Of a DNA stretch of 64,000 nucleotides, positions 7,681-16,565 are shown piece after piece. A program made the translations under genes and the position numbers. How positions within the stretch are numbered: the stretch's first letter is position 1; each line of letters opens with the position of its first letter. This stretch comes from CAJCJE01 sp035948315 (lineage in GTDB: Bacteria > Actinomycetota > Actinomycetes > Mycobacteriales > Pseudonocardiaceae), in contig DASZJG010000072.1 in NCBI GenBank assembly GCA_035948315.1, forward strand, positions 1 to 64,000, given 5' to 3'. Under the pieces are notes generated by a model, which was given only the letters and a program-made list of their open reading frames with translations, was not told where the DNA came from and made no database searches.

Positions 7681-9048
7681 TCAGCCGTGCACGTGCAGCG
7701 GCTTGCCGGCCAGGGCGAGATGTGCCTCGCCGAGAGCCTCGGTCTGGGTCGGGTGGGCGTGGATGAGGGATGCCACGTCCTCCGGGAACGCTTCCCAGTT
7801 GACGATCAACTGGGCCTCGCCGATCAGCTCGCCGACCCGGTCGCCGATCATGTGAATGCCGACGACGGGGCCTTCCGGCGCCTTCACCAGCTTCACCGCG
7901 CCCTGGGTCTTCAAGATGTTCGACTTGCCGTTGCCGGCCAGGTCGTAGGTGTAGGTGGTGACCTCGGCGCCGTAGCGTTCCTTGGCGGCGGCCTCGGTCA
8001 GCCCGACGGAGGCGACCTCCGGGTTGCAGTAGGTGACGCGGGGGATCCCGCTCTCCTCGATGACCTGCGGGTTCAGCCCGACGATGTCCTCGGCGACGAA
8101 GATGCCCTGGGCGAAGCCGCGGTGCGCGAGCTGCAGGCCGGGCACGATGTCGCCGACCGCGTACACGCCGGGGAGGTTGGTGCGCAGCCGCTCGTCGGTG
8201 AGGACGAAGCCGCGGTCCATCGCGACGCCGGCCTCCTCGTAGCCGTGGCCCGCGCTGTTCGGGCCGCGACCGACCGAGACCAGCAGGATGTCGGCTTCGA
8301 GCTGCTCGCCGGACTCCAGGTTGACGGTGACACCCGAGTCGGTCTGGGTGGCGCCGGTGAACCGGACGCCGGTCTTGAAGTTGATGTTGCGCTTGCGGAA
8401 CGCGCGCTCGAGGCGCTTGGAGGCGAACTCGTCCTCCAGCGGCACCAGGCGGGGCAGGGCCTCGACGATGGTCACGTCGGCGCCGAAGGAGCGCCACACG
8501 CTGGCGAACTCGACGCCGATCACGCCGCCGCCCAGCACGACGACCTTCTCCGGCACGTAGTCCAGGTTCAGCGCCTGCTCGCTGGTGATGATCCGGCCGC
8601 CGATCTCCAGGCCCGGCAGGGTCCTGGAGTAGGAGCCGGTGGCCAGCACCACGTTCTTGCCGGTGTAACGCTCGCCGTTGACCTCGACGGTGTTGGGGCC
8701 GACGAAGCGGCCGGTGCCCTCGACCGTGGTCACCTTGTTCGCCTTGAACAGGCCCTGCAGGCCCTTGTACATCTTGGTGACGACGCCGTCCTTGTAGGAG
8801 TTGACGCCGGCCATGTCGATGCCTTCGAGCGCGGACTTGACCCCGAACTGGTCACCCTCGCGCGCGTAGTCCGCGACCTCGGCGGCGTGCAGCAGCGCCT
8901 TGGTCGGGATGCAGCCCCGGTGCAGACAGGTGCCACCGAGTTTGTCCTTCTCGACGAGGACGACGGACAAGCCGAGTTCAGCCGCGCGGAACGCGCAGGC
9001 GTAACCACCCGACCCGCCACCGAGGATCACAAGGTCGGCGTCGGTCAT
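7681..9048 (-). CDS. lpdA: Dihydrolipoyl dehydrogenase (E3)
   Basis: An FAD-dependent enzyme that reoxidises dihydrolipoyl groups on E2. The 455-residue protein has the FAD motif GGGSGGYACAF, the redox-active disulfide GGTCLHRGCIPTK (C41, C46), an NAD-binding GGGVIGVEFA motif and the C-terminal catalytic HAHPTQTEALGEA. Several GTG-like starts lie upstream in frame, but the ATG at 9048 is preceded by GAGGAGGA and begins directly at the FAD domain, so it is chosen. It is the first gene of the leftward cluster E3-E2-TIGR01777-lipB. In mycobacteria lpdC is elsewhere, so this arrangement is a local difference. Confidence 0.95.
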   Translation of the reverse strand: MTDADLVILGGGSGGYACAFRAAELGLSVVLVEKDKLGGTCLHRGCIPTKALLHAAEVADYAREGDQFGVKSALEGIDMAGVNSYKDGVVTKMYKGLQGLFKANKVTTVEGTGRFVGPNTVEVNGERYTGKNVVLATGSYSRTLPGLEIGGRIITSEQALNLDYVPEKVVVLGGGVIGVEFASVWRSFGADVTIVEALPRLVPLEDEFASKRLERAFRKRNINFKTGVRFTGATQTDSGVTVNLESGEQLEADILLVSVGRGPNSAGHGYEEAGVAMDRGFVLTDERLRTNLPGVYAVGDIVPGLQLAHRGFAQGIFVAEDIVGLNPQVIEESGIPRVTYCNPEVASVGLTEAAAKERYGAEVTTYTYDLAGNGKSNILKTQGAVKLVKAPEGPVVGIHMIGDRVGELIGEAQLIVNWEAFPEDVASLIHAHPTQTEALGEAHLALAGKPLHVHG

Positions 9049-9214
9049 CAAATCCTCCTCGGCGGGAGTACCGGCAGTACTGCTCGCCACGCAATTTCGG
9101 CTTGCTCGATTACTCGCTGTTCGCGCCGGTCGGGCGCGGCAACACACGCCATCTTGTCACTACCTCAGGCATTCTTGCGACGCGGGCCGATTCGCCCGCG
9201 AGGGAGGTGCGGGG

Positions 9215-9565
9215 ATGGGATTGTTCGACGCGTTGCGCGGTCGGGGCCGAGCCGGGGAAGTCCGGCAGCGCAGCCACCGGGCCAACGCCCATCTGGCCGA
9301 ATGGGCCGCGACACACCGGGGTGTCGAGGCGTATGTCGAGCCAAGGACGACGGTGACGCAGACCACGGTGGTGCTGGTCGCACACGACGGCGAGTGGACG
9401 CGGCGGCGGGTGGACAGCGCGAGCGCGGCCCGTGATCTTGGCCACCGCCTGGGAATTCCCGTCTACGACGTGGCGCTGGTCGGTTACCCGCAGCGGATGC
9501 GCGACTACACGGCGCGGCAGAACCGCGAGAACCGGCACGGCCGCCACGAGAACCTGGGGTCCTGA
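9215..9565 (+). CDS. Conserved hypothetical protein
   Basis: A 116-residue basic and charged protein, divergent from lpdA and convergent with pepA. GGGAGGTG sits 7 nt before the ATG. The sequence TTVTQTTVVLVAHDGEWTRRRV suggests beta strands, followed by ARDLGHRLGIPVYDVALVGYPQRMRDY, and the C-terminus is rich in Arg, Asn and His. There is no signal peptide or membrane segment. I do not recognise a named domain. Its coding character and ribosome site support it as a real gene, with function unknown. Confidence 0.75.
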   Translation: MGLFDALRGRGRAGEVRQRSHRANAHLAEWAATHRGVEAYVEPRTTVTQTTVVLVAHDGEWTRRRVDSASAARDLGHRLGIPVYDVALVGYPQRMRDYTARQNRENRHGRHENLGS

Positions 9566-9586
9566 GGCGGCCGGGCCGGTGCTGGT

Positions 9587-11083
9587 TCAGCTGTTCTCGG
9601 CGATGTCCGCGAGGACCGCGGCCATGGTGCGGACCGGGACACCGGTGCCGCCCTTGGCGGTGTAGCCCCACGGCCCCTTGGTGTTGTAGGCCGGGCCTGC
9701 CACGTCCAGGTGCGCCCACTGCACGCCCTCGGCCACGAACTCGCGCAGGAACACGCCCGCGATGAGCATGCCGCCCCAGCGCGAGCCCGGCACGTTGACC
9801 AGGTCGGCGAGCTTCGAGTCGATTTCGGCGCGCAGTTCCTCGGGCAGCGGCATCGCCCAGGCGCCCTCGCCGACCCGCCGGCCCGCGTCGGCGACCCGGT
9901 CGCGGAACTCGTCGGAGCCCATCACGCCCATGGTCCTGGTGCCCAGCGCGACGACCTGCGCGCCGGTCAGGGTGGACGTCTCGATCAGGTAGTCGGGCTC
10001 GTCCTCGCAGGCGCGCACGATCGCGTCGGCCAGGATCAGCCTGCCCTCCGCGTCGGTGTTGATCACCTCGACGGTCTTGCCGCCGTACATGTTCAGCACG
10101 TCACCGGGGCGGTACGCGGTGCCCGACGGCATGTTCTCGGCCATCGGCACGGTCGCGGTGACCTCCAGCGGGAAGCGCAGCTTCGCGGCCAGCACGACGG
10201 TGGCCACGACCGCGGCAGCGCCGGACATGTCCGAGGTCATGTGGTCCATGTCGGCCGGCGGCTTGAGCGAGATGCCGCCGGTGTCGAAGGTGATGCCCTT
10301 GCCGACCAGCGCGACCTTGGCGCGCGCCTTCGGCCCCTTGTAGTGCAGCCGGACCATGCGCGGCGGGCGGGAGGAACCGCCGCCGACGCCGAGCACGCCG
10401 CCGAAGCCGGCCTTGCGCAGCGCCTTCTCGTCCAGCACCTCGACCTCGAGACCGGCCGCCTTGCCCAGCGCCTCGGCGCGGGCCGCGAACGTCTGCGGGT
10501 ACAGGTCGTTGGGCGGGGTGTTGATCAGGTCGCGCGCGGTGCACACCGCCTCGGCGATCGCGGTGGCCGCCTTGAGCGTGGCCTTGCGGTCCTTGGCGTT
10601 CGCGTCGTCGACGGCCAGGTCGACGCGGGCGATCGGGGCGCTGCCGGCGTCGGACTTGTAGGCGGTGAAGCCGTACGCCCCGAGCACCGTGCCCTCGACC
10701 GCGGCGTGCAGGTCCACGCTCGCGAGCAGGCTGTAGGCGCGCTTGGTGCCGGCGAGCGCGCGGGCCGCCGCACCGCTGGCGCGGCGGACCTGCTCGGGCG
10801 CGATCTCGCCGTCCCGCTTGCCAAGGCCGACCGCGAGCACGACGCCTGCCGACAGCTTGCCGAACGTGGCGAGCTTCACGGTCTCGTCGGCCTTGCCGGT
10901 CGCGCCGAGGCTGGTCAGCAGGGCGGCCAGCTTGCCCTCCAGCGCCTCGTCGACCGACTCAGCACCGGGCGCGAGTTCGACACCGTCCGATCCCTGGATG
11001 GTGCCGACGATGACCGTGTCGGCTGGTGAGCCGAGGACATCGGCGGATGTGTTTCCGGACAGCGCTAGTTTCGGCGTTGGCAA
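9587..11083 (-). CDS. pepA: Leucyl aminopeptidase (M17)
   Basis: A cytosolic M17 metallo-aminopeptidase of 498 residues that removes N-terminal residues from peptides, probably as a hexamer with two metal ions per subunit. The diagnostic NTDAEGRLILADAI motif is present, as is VGKGITFDTGGISLKP with the metal-binding lysine and aspartate. The start is TTG at 11083, with GGAGAG about 7 nt upstream. The same gene (pepB) lies in this position in mycobacteria. It is convergent with the small gene at 9215. Confidence 0.95.
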   Translation of the reverse strand: MPTPKLALSGNTSADVLGSPADTVIVGTIQGSDGVELAPGAESVDEALEGKLAALLTSLGATGKADETVKLATFGKLSAGVVLAVGLGKRDGEIAPEQVRRASGAAARALAGTKRAYSLLASVDLHAAVEGTVLGAYGFTAYKSDAGSAPIARVDLAVDDANAKDRKATLKAATAIAEAVCTARDLINTPPNDLYPQTFAARAEALGKAAGLEVEVLDEKALRKAGFGGVLGVGGGSSRPPRMVRLHYKGPKARAKVALVGKGITFDTGGISLKPPADMDHMTSDMSGAAAVVATVVLAAKLRFPLEVTATVPMAENMPSGTAYRPGDVLNMYGGKTVEVINTDAEGRLILADAIVRACEDEPDYLIETSTLTGAQVVALGTRTMGVMGSDEFRDRVADAGRRVGEGAWAMPLPEELRAEIDSKLADLVNVPGSRWGGMLIAGVFLREFVAEGVQWAHLDVAGPAYNTKGPWGYTAKGGTGVPVRTMAAVLADIAENS

Positions 11084-11193
11084 GGGTCTCTCCGTAGGAC
11101 GCTGACGTGTGGTTTCGGCATTGTCGCTGATCCGAACCGTTTGGTTTGTGACGCATGCTAACGAGTTTCATCCGGTGGGTTGATATCGGATGG

Positions 11194-12498
11194 ATGGCGG
11201 GTGTGGCACCGTTGGCCAGCGTGACCCGGCAACTACGGGAACGGCCCGAGGCGACGAATTCGGTCGCGGGCGGTCTGGGCGCCATGATCGGTGCCGGTGT
11301 CTTCGTCGGGCTCGCCCCCGCCGCCGGGCTCGCCGGCCGGTGGATGCTGGTCGGTCTCGCGGTCGCCGCGCTCGCCGCGGTCTGCACCGCCTGCTCCACC
11401 AGCGACCTGGCCCGCGCCTACCCCGGTATCGGTGGCGGCTATCGCTACGCCCGTGACCTGCTCGGCCGCTGGCCGGGCCGGATGTCGGGCGGGGCCGGGC
11501 TGCTCGGCCGGGTCGCGGCCATGGCCGCGGTCGCCGGCTGCTTCGGTGCTTACGTCGTGCCGCACCGGCCGCTGATCGGCGCGCTGGGCGCGGTCGGGCT
11601 GGTGGTCGTCGCGGAGATCGCGTCGGTGCGGCTGTCTGTGCCGCTGTCGGTGGGGCTGCGCCGGGTGCTGGTCGGGGTGGTGCTGGTCGCGCTCGCCGTC
11701 GTGGTCGTCGCGTGTTTCGCGATGCCGGCCGCGCCGCAGGTCGGTGGGCCGCTGCCGGTCGGTGTGCCGGGCGCGGACAACCCGGTCGAACTGCTGCCCG
11801 CGGCGGGTACGCTGTTCTTCGGTTTTCTGGGCGGCGAGAGCGGCGGCGGTGAGCGGCGCGTCAGGTTGGCGGTTCCGGTGCTGATCCTGGTCGCGCTGGG
11901 CACCTACCTCGCGGTCGGCACCGCACTGCTGCGCCAACTCGGACCGACCCGGATGGCGCTCTCGCCCGATCCGCTGCGCGACGCCCTGGCCGCGGCGGGC
12001 GCGTCCGCGCTCGACCCGATCCTCACCGCCGGCATCGCCGCGGCCGTGCTCGGCGTGCTGCTCGCGCTGGTCAGCGGCACCCGGCAGACCGCGCAGGCGA
12101 TGGCCGACGCCGGGGACCTGCCCGGCATCTTCGGCACCGGCGGCATCGAGCACACCGTCGCGGGCGCGCTCGCGATCGGCGCGGCCGGCGCCTGCGCCGT
12201 GCTGCTGCTCACCCCGGTCGCCGCGATCCAACTGGCCGCGACCTGCGGACTGTTCGCCGCCGCGTTCACCAACGCGGCCGCGCGACTGCTCGAACGCCAC
12301 GAACGCGCCTGGCCGGCCCGCACCGCCTGCTTCGGCCTCGGCCTGAGCGTGCTGCTCGTGATCGCCATGCCCCCGGTCGCGCTCACGCTGTCCGTGGTGG
12401 CGATGGGCATCGGCGCGGCGATCGGGCCGCTGGTGGCGCTGACCAGGCGCGGGCCCGCTGTGACCCAACCAAGGCATGCCCGCGCATTGAAGATCTGA
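11194..12498 (+). CDS. APC-type amino acid permease
   Basis: A hydrophobic protein of about 434 residues with about 12 predicted membrane segments. The N-terminus SVTRQLRERPEATNSVAGGLGAMIGAGVFVGLAP resembles the first helix of amino acid-polyamine-organocation transporters, where GAMIGAGVF is the conserved substrate-binding break. The start is uncertain: an ATG at 11155 and later GTG codons are also in frame. It lies 18 bp upstream of gcvT in the same direction, but gcvT has its own leaderless promoter. The substrate is unknown, though amino acid transport beside glycine cleavage is plausible. Confidence 0.8.
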   Translation: MAGVAPLASVTRQLRERPEATNSVAGGLGAMIGAGVFVGLAPAAGLAGRWMLVGLAVAALAAVCTACSTSDLARAYPGIGGGYRYARDLLGRWPGRMSGGAGLLGRVAAMAAVAGCFGAYVVPHRPLIGALGAVGLVVVAEIASVRLSVPLSVGLRRVLVGVVLVALAVVVVACFAMPAAPQVGGPLPVGVPGADNPVELLPAAGTLFFGFLGGESGGGERRVRLAVPVLILVALGTYLAVGTALLRQLGPTRMALSPDPLRDALAAAGASALDPILTAGIAAAVLGVLLALVSGTRQTAQAMADAGDLPGIFGTGGIEHTVAGALAIGAAGACAVLLLTPVAAIQLAATCGLFAAAFTNAAARLLERHERAWPARTACFGLGLSVLLVIAMPPVALTLSVVAMGIGAAIGPLVALTRRGPAVTQPRHARALKI

Positions 12499-12516
12499 AC
12501 AGGTAACGTCCGCGTC

Positions 12517-13620
12517 GTGACCACGCCCTTGCACAGCCCGCTGCACGCCGCCCACGAGGCGCTCGACGCGAAGTTCGGCCCGTTCGGCGACTGGGAGATG
12601 CCCCTGGAGTACGCGGGCGGGGGCGTGGTCGCCGAACACGCCGCGGTGCGCGAATCGGTCGGCGTCTTCGACGTGTCGCACCTGGGCAAGGCGCTCATCG
12701 CGGGGCCCGGCGCGGCCGAGTTCGCGAACACGCGATTCACCAACGACCTGCGGCGCATCGGCCCCGGTCAGGCCCAGTACACGATGTGCTGCACGGAGGA
12801 CGGCGGCGTCGTCGACGACCTGATCTGCTACCTCGTCGGCGACGACGAGGTGTTCATCGTGCCGAACGCGGCCAACAACGCCGAGATCGTCGCTCGGCTG
12901 GCCGCGGCCGCGCCAGCCGGCATCAGCATCACCAACCAGCACACCGACTTCGGCGTCATCGCCGTGCAGGGGCCGCGCTCGACGGACGTGCTCACCGAGT
13001 TGGGCCTGCCGACCGAACTGGACTACATGGCCTTCGTCGACGCCGACTGGCACGGCACGTCGATCCGGGTCTGCCGCACCGGCTACACCGGCGAACACGG
13101 CTACGAGCTGCTGCCGCGCAGCGCGGACGCGGTGCGACTGTGGGACGCGCTGCTCGCCGCCGCCCAGCCGCACGGCGGTCGCGCCGCCGGACTCGGCGCC
13201 CGCGACACGCTGCGCACCGAGATGGGCTACCCGCTGCACGGCCACGAACTGTCGCGCTCGATCAGCCCGGTGCAGGCCGGCGCGGGCTGGGCGGTCGGCT
13301 GGAAGAAGGACGCGTTCGTCGGCCACGACGCGCTGGTCGCCGAGCGGGCCGAGGGGCCGAAGCGGCGGCTGCGCGGCCTGCGCGCCATCGACCGCGGCAT
13401 TCCCCGGCCCGGCATGCCGGTACTGGACGCCGACGGCAAGCAGGTCGGCGAGACCACCTCCGGCACGTTCTCGCCGACGCTCAAGGTCGGCATCGCGCTC
13501 GCCCTGATCGACACCGCGGCAGGCGTCGAACCCGGCGGCGAACTCACCGTCGACGTACGCGGCCGGTCGCTGCGCTGCGCCGTGGTCAAGCCGCCGTTCG
13601 TCCAGACACACACCAGGTGA
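12517..13620 (+). CDS. gcvT: Glycine cleavage T-protein (aminomethyltransferase)
   Basis: Moves the methylene group from the aminomethyl-lipoyl H-protein to tetrahydrofolate, releasing ammonia. The 367-residue length is typical. The N-terminus KFGPFGDWEMPLEYAGG and the VRESVGVFDVSHLGK segment are family landmarks, and RTGYTGEHGYEL is the conserved folate-site region. The GTG start has no Shine-Dalgarno sequence. TAACGT ends 7 nt before it, which indicates a leaderless mRNA. Its stop overlaps the start of the DUF402 gene (GTGA). Other glycine cleavage genes are not in the window. Confidence 0.95.
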   Translation: MTTPLHSPLHAAHEALDAKFGPFGDWEMPLEYAGGGVVAEHAAVRESVGVFDVSHLGKALIAGPGAAEFANTRFTNDLRRIGPGQAQYTMCCTEDGGVVDDLICYLVGDDEVFIVPNAANNAEIVARLAAAAPAGISITNQHTDFGVIAVQGPRSTDVLTELGLPTELDYMAFVDADWHGTSIRVCRTGYTGEHGYELLPRSADAVRLWDALLAAAQPHGGRAAGLGARDTLRTEMGYPLHGHELSRSISPVQAGAGWAVGWKKDAFVGHDALVAERAEGPKRRLRGLRAIDRGIPRPGMPVLDADGKQVGETTSGTFSPTLKVGIALALIDTAAGVEPGGELTVDVRGRSLRCAVVKPPFVQTHTR

Positions 13621-14270
13621 GTCGGATCTGGCAGCCGGGCGAGACGTTCGTCCAGCGGTTCCGGCGTACCGACCAGACCATCGGCCAGCACCATCCGCTA
13701 CGCGTGCTGAGCGACGACGGCACGACGGTGGTCGGCTGGCTGCCGGTCGACACACCGATCGTCAACACGCAGCTGCCGGACGGCCGCGATCCGCGCCAGG
13801 CGCCGATGGCCGAGATGTTCCGGATTCCCCGGGTGCGGGTGCCCGGCGCCTGGCACGGCACCGCGAACGTGCGGGTCATCACCGAGGACGAATGGTCGTC
13901 GGTGTGGTGGTTCTTCACGCCCGCCATGGAGTTCACCGGCTGGTACGTGAACCTGGAGATCCCGTTGGGCCGCACCGACATCGGCACCGACCGGATCGAC
14001 GGCGCGCTGGACGTGACCGTCACCCCGGACCGGACCTGGCGGTGGAAGGACGAGGACGAGGCGGACGCCGCCGTCGAAGCGGGCCGGATCAGCGCCGAGC
14101 AGTTGGCGCGGCTGCGCGCCGAGGGCGAGCGAGTGATCGCGCTGGCCGAGGCCGGCACGTTCCCGTTCGACGGCACCTGGTGCGACTTCCGCCCCGACCC
14201 GGACTGGCCGGCTCCCGCGCTGCCGCCAGGCGTCTTCGACCAGCCCGCCGAGCAAAGCTGGTCCGACTAG
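13617..14270 (+). CDS. DUF402 domain protein
   Basis: A 217-residue protein translationally coupled to gcvT through a 4-bp GTGA overlap. It has the DUF402 core, including EWSSVWWFFTPAMEFTGWY and IPLGRTDIGTDRIDGALDV, then an acidic ERVIALAEAGTFPFDGTWCDF region. DUF402 proteins include metal-dependent nucleoside di/triphosphatases (YgaC/Ntdp) and FomD. The conserved aspartates in the DGALDVTV and DEDEADA regions could bind metal. The physiological substrate is unknown. Coupling with gcvT is suggestive but no functional link is established. Confidence 0.8.
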   Translation: MSRIWQPGETFVQRFRRTDQTIGQHHPLRVLSDDGTTVVGWLPVDTPIVNTQLPDGRDPRQAPMAEMFRIPRVRVPGAWHGTANVRVITEDEWSSVWWFFTPAMEFTGWYVNLEIPLGRTDIGTDRIDGALDVTVTPDRTWRWKDEDEADAAVEAGRISAEQLARLRAEGERVIALAEAGTFPFDGTWCDFRPDPDWPAPALPPGVFDQPAEQSWSD

Positions 14271-14317
14271 CCGCTGACAAGGCCCGCCGACCAAAGCCCG
14301 TCCGGCCGGCCCGCCTG

Positions 14318-14337
14318 ACAAACAACTAGTTGTTTGT
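14318..14337. repeat. Perfect 20-bp palindrome between convergent genes
   Basis: A 20-bp perfect palindrome centred on CTAG, with arms ACAAACAA and TTGTTTGT, lies 47 bp beyond the DUF402 stop. It overlaps the last three codons and the TAG stop of the leftward YrdB-like gene. It has no loop, so it resembles a protein-binding site more than an ordinary hairpin terminator, although a bidirectional terminator role is possible. Confidence 0.6.
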
Positions 14338-14718
14338 TTGGTGACGGGAGGTGCGGATCAGCGCGTTGCGGTCCAGGGTCGCGATCGTGGTGTTGGCCGC
14401 GACCAGCACCGCGAACACGATGGCCAGCACCGGCGGACCGGAGAACCACAGGCCGACCGCTGCCGCGCCGAACACCACGATCTTCACGGTCAGCACGCCG
14501 GCCATGGGCGTGCGCACCGCGGATTTCGGCGCCGCGAACAGTCCCCATGCGACGATCGCGAGCAGTGGCGCGCCGAGGCCGAGCAACACGTGGTCGGCCG
14601 TGTTGTCGCCGATGTGAAAGCCCCACCAGCTGATCGCGACCAGCGCGAGGATCTCGAACACGAACGCGAAACCCTCGTTCAGCGCGTGTAATCCCTTGGG
14701 CACGCGCACATCATGCAC
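14326..14718 (-). CDS. YrdB-like (DUF2568) membrane protein
   Basis: A 130-residue protein with four predicted membrane helices (FVFEILALVAISWWGF, VLLGLGAPLLAIVAWGLFA, VLTVKIVVFGAAAVGLWF, PVLAIVFAVLVAANTTIA). The layout matches the YrdB/DUF2568 family of unknown function. Its start overlaps the end of cobS by 8 bp, so it is probably co-transcribed with the cobalamin genes. Its C-terminal codons lie within a 20-bp palindrome. No catalytic residues are recognisable. Confidence 0.72.
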   Translation of the reverse strand: MHDVRVPKGLHALNEGFAFVFEILALVAISWWGFHIGDNTADHVLLGLGAPLLAIVAWGLFAAPKSAVRTPMAGVLTVKIVVFGAAAVGLWFSGPPVLAIVFAVLVAANTTIATLDRNALIRTSRHQTNN

Positions 14719-15484
14719 CGCCCAGCGCGCATCCGGCGAGCACGATCGTCACGGTCAGTTCGCAGCCCGCGCCGAGCACGTCGCCGACCAGCCCGCCGAA
14801 CCGACGTCGCGTGTGGACGGACAGTCCCGCGACCGCGAGCGCGGCCACCACGACCGCGGCGAGGCCCTGCCACCAGCGTCCCGGCACCACGAACGCGGCG
14901 CAGGCGACGGCCACCACCCACCAGGCCACCGCGACCGGGATCGGCTGGGTGCCCGCGACCAGTGCGCCGAACCCCTCCGGCCGCGCCGCGACCACCCCGC
15001 GCCGGCATCCCCACACGAACGCGACCCGGCCAGCCGCGATCGCTAACCCCGCCGCCCACCAGCGCCCGGACTCGGCGAGCGCGGCCAGGCTCGCCGCCTG
15101 CGCGCCGAGCACGACGATCAGCGCGACCACGCCGAACGGCCCGGCGCCGCCGTCCTTCATCACCGCGAGCGCCCGCTCGGGCGGGCCGTAGCAGCCAAGG
15201 CCGTCCGCGGTGTCGGCCAGTCCGTCCACATGCATGCCCCGGGTGACCAGCGCGAGCGAGCCAACCACGAGGAGGCCGGCCAGCAGCGCGGGCGCCCCGA
15301 TCAACCGCAGCCCGGCCAGCAGACCGGCCCCGAACGCGCCGAGCCCTATGCCGACCAGCGGCGAGAGCCCGATCGCCCACCCGGCCAGCGCGCGGTCGAC
15401 GGTCACGTCCGCGCCGAGCCGGACCGGCAGGACGGTCAGCAGGGACGCGGCGAACCGCAGCCCCGCGACCGGCTCAGGTCGCAT
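14711..15484 (-). CDS. cobS: Adenosylcobinamide-GDP ribazoletransferase (cobalamin synthase)
   Basis: An integral membrane enzyme that joins adenosylcobinamide-GDP to alpha-ribazole (phosphate), the last assembly step of cobalamin. The 257-residue protein contains the family signature MHVDGLADTADGLGCYGP followed by MKDGGAGPFGVVALI, and is otherwise dominated by hydrophobic helices. It overlaps cobT by 11 bp upstream and the YrdB-like gene by 8 bp downstream, so cobU-cobT-cobS-yrdB is one leftward operon. No cobalamin riboswitch was recognisable upstream of cobU. Confidence 0.95.
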   Translation of the reverse strand: MRPEPVAGLRFAASLLTVLPVRLGADVTVDRALAGWAIGLSPLVGIGLGAFGAGLLAGLRLIGAPALLAGLLVVGSLALVTRGMHVDGLADTADGLGCYGPPERALAVMKDGGAGPFGVVALIVVLGAQAASLAALAESGRWWAAGLAIAAGRVAFVWGCRRGVVAARPEGFGALVAGTQPIPVAVAWWVVAVACAAFVVPGRWWQGLAAVVVAALAVAGLSVHTRRRFGGLVGDVLGAGCELTVTIVLAGCALGGA

Positions 15485-16559
15485 CGACCTCTTCGGTCAG
15501 GTCCTTGGCTTCTTCGGACACGCCCGCGTCCGCGAACGTCGCCATCTCGGCCAGGGCCCGCGTCGCGCCCATGACCAGCGGCAGCGCGGCCACCGCGCCG
15601 GACCCCTCGCCGAGCCGCATGTCCAGCTCCAGCAACGGAGTCAGGCCCAGATGTCCGAGGATCAGGGTGTGCGCCGGCTCGACCGAACGGTGCCCGGCCC
15701 ACCACCAGTCCCGCGCACCCGGCGCCAGTCGGTCCGCGATCGCGGCCGCCGCGCTCACCACAACACCGTCCAGGATCACCGGCGTCTTGCGCACCGCCGC
15801 CTGGGCCAGGAACCCGGCCATGGCCGCGAGATCCGCGCCACCCGCGATGCGCAGCAGCCCGCGCGGATCGCTGTGCGCGGCGCGCGAGCGGCGCAGCCCG
15901 TCGCGGATCGCGGCCGCCTTGCGCATCCAGCCGTGGTCGTCGATGCCGGTGCCGCGGCCGACCACTGTCACCGGCTCCGCCCCGACCAGCGACGCGATCA
16001 GGACCGAGGCCGGCGTGGTATTGCCGATCCCCATGTCGCCCGCGATCAGCAGGTCCGCGCCGCCGTCGACCTCCTCGTCCGCTATGGCCTTGCCCGCCGC
16101 GATCGCCTGCTCGGTCTCGGCCTCGGTCAGCGCGTCCTCCCGGTCGATCGACCCGCTGCTCCTGCGCACCTTGAACTTGCGCACGGATTCCGGGGTGTCC
16201 GCGTCGACCGCGATGTCCTCGACCCGCACCGTCGCGCCCGCGTTCGCCGCGAGCACGTTGATCGCCGCGCCACCGGCCAGGAAGTTCGCCACCATCTGGC
16301 CGGTGACCTCGCTCGGGTACGCGGACACGCCGTGCGCGGCCACGCCGTGGTCACCGGCGAACACGACCACCCTCGGCCGCTGGAACGGTTTCGGCGGGCA
16401 CACACCCTGGCAGGCGGTGATCCAGTTGCCGAGTTCCTCCAGCACACCGAGCGAACCGGCAGGCTTGGTCAGCTGGGCCTGACGGGCCACCGCCGCTTGC
16501 CGCGCCGTCTCGTCCGGCGGCTGGACGGCGAACACACCGACGTTGTCCGGGACCGTCAT
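15474..16559 (-). CDS. cobT: Nicotinate-nucleotide-dimethylbenzimidazole phosphoribosyltransferase
   Basis: Makes alpha-ribazole phosphate, the lower ligand precursor of cobalamin. The 361-residue protein has AGDHGVAAHGVSAYPSEVTGQM, in which the aspartate and histidine shape the base pocket, plus GGAAINVLA and IAGDMGIGNTTPA, all diagnostic for CobT. A short acidic tail ends the protein. It starts 6 bp after cobU ends and overlaps cobS, showing tight operon structure. Confidence 0.96.
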   Translation of the reverse strand: MTVPDNVGVFAVQPPDETARQAAVARQAQLTKPAGSLGVLEELGNWITACQGVCPPKPFQRPRVVVFAGDHGVAAHGVSAYPSEVTGQMVANFLAGGAAINVLAANAGATVRVEDIAVDADTPESVRKFKVRRSSGSIDREDALTEAETEQAIAAGKAIADEEVDGGADLLIAGDMGIGNTTPASVLIASLVGAEPVTVVGRGTGIDDHGWMRKAAAIRDGLRRSRAAHSDPRGLLRIAGGADLAAMAGFLAQAAVRKTPVILDGVVVSAAAAIADRLAPGARDWWWAGHRSVEPAHTLILGHLGLTPLLELDMRLGEGSGAVAALPLVMGATRALAEMATFADAGVSEEAKDLTEEVDAT

Positions 16560-16565
16560 GGCTTT

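Noticed and set aside
5370..9435. Long plus-strand frames opposite E2 and lpdA
   Set aside because: Arg/Gly/Ala/Val-biased shadows without domains; the minus-strand genes have complete catalytic motifs.
11233..13755. An 840-codon minus-strand frame opposite the permease and gcvT
   Set aside because: It spans two well-supported plus-strand genes and shows only low-complexity Arg/Gly/Gln sequence.
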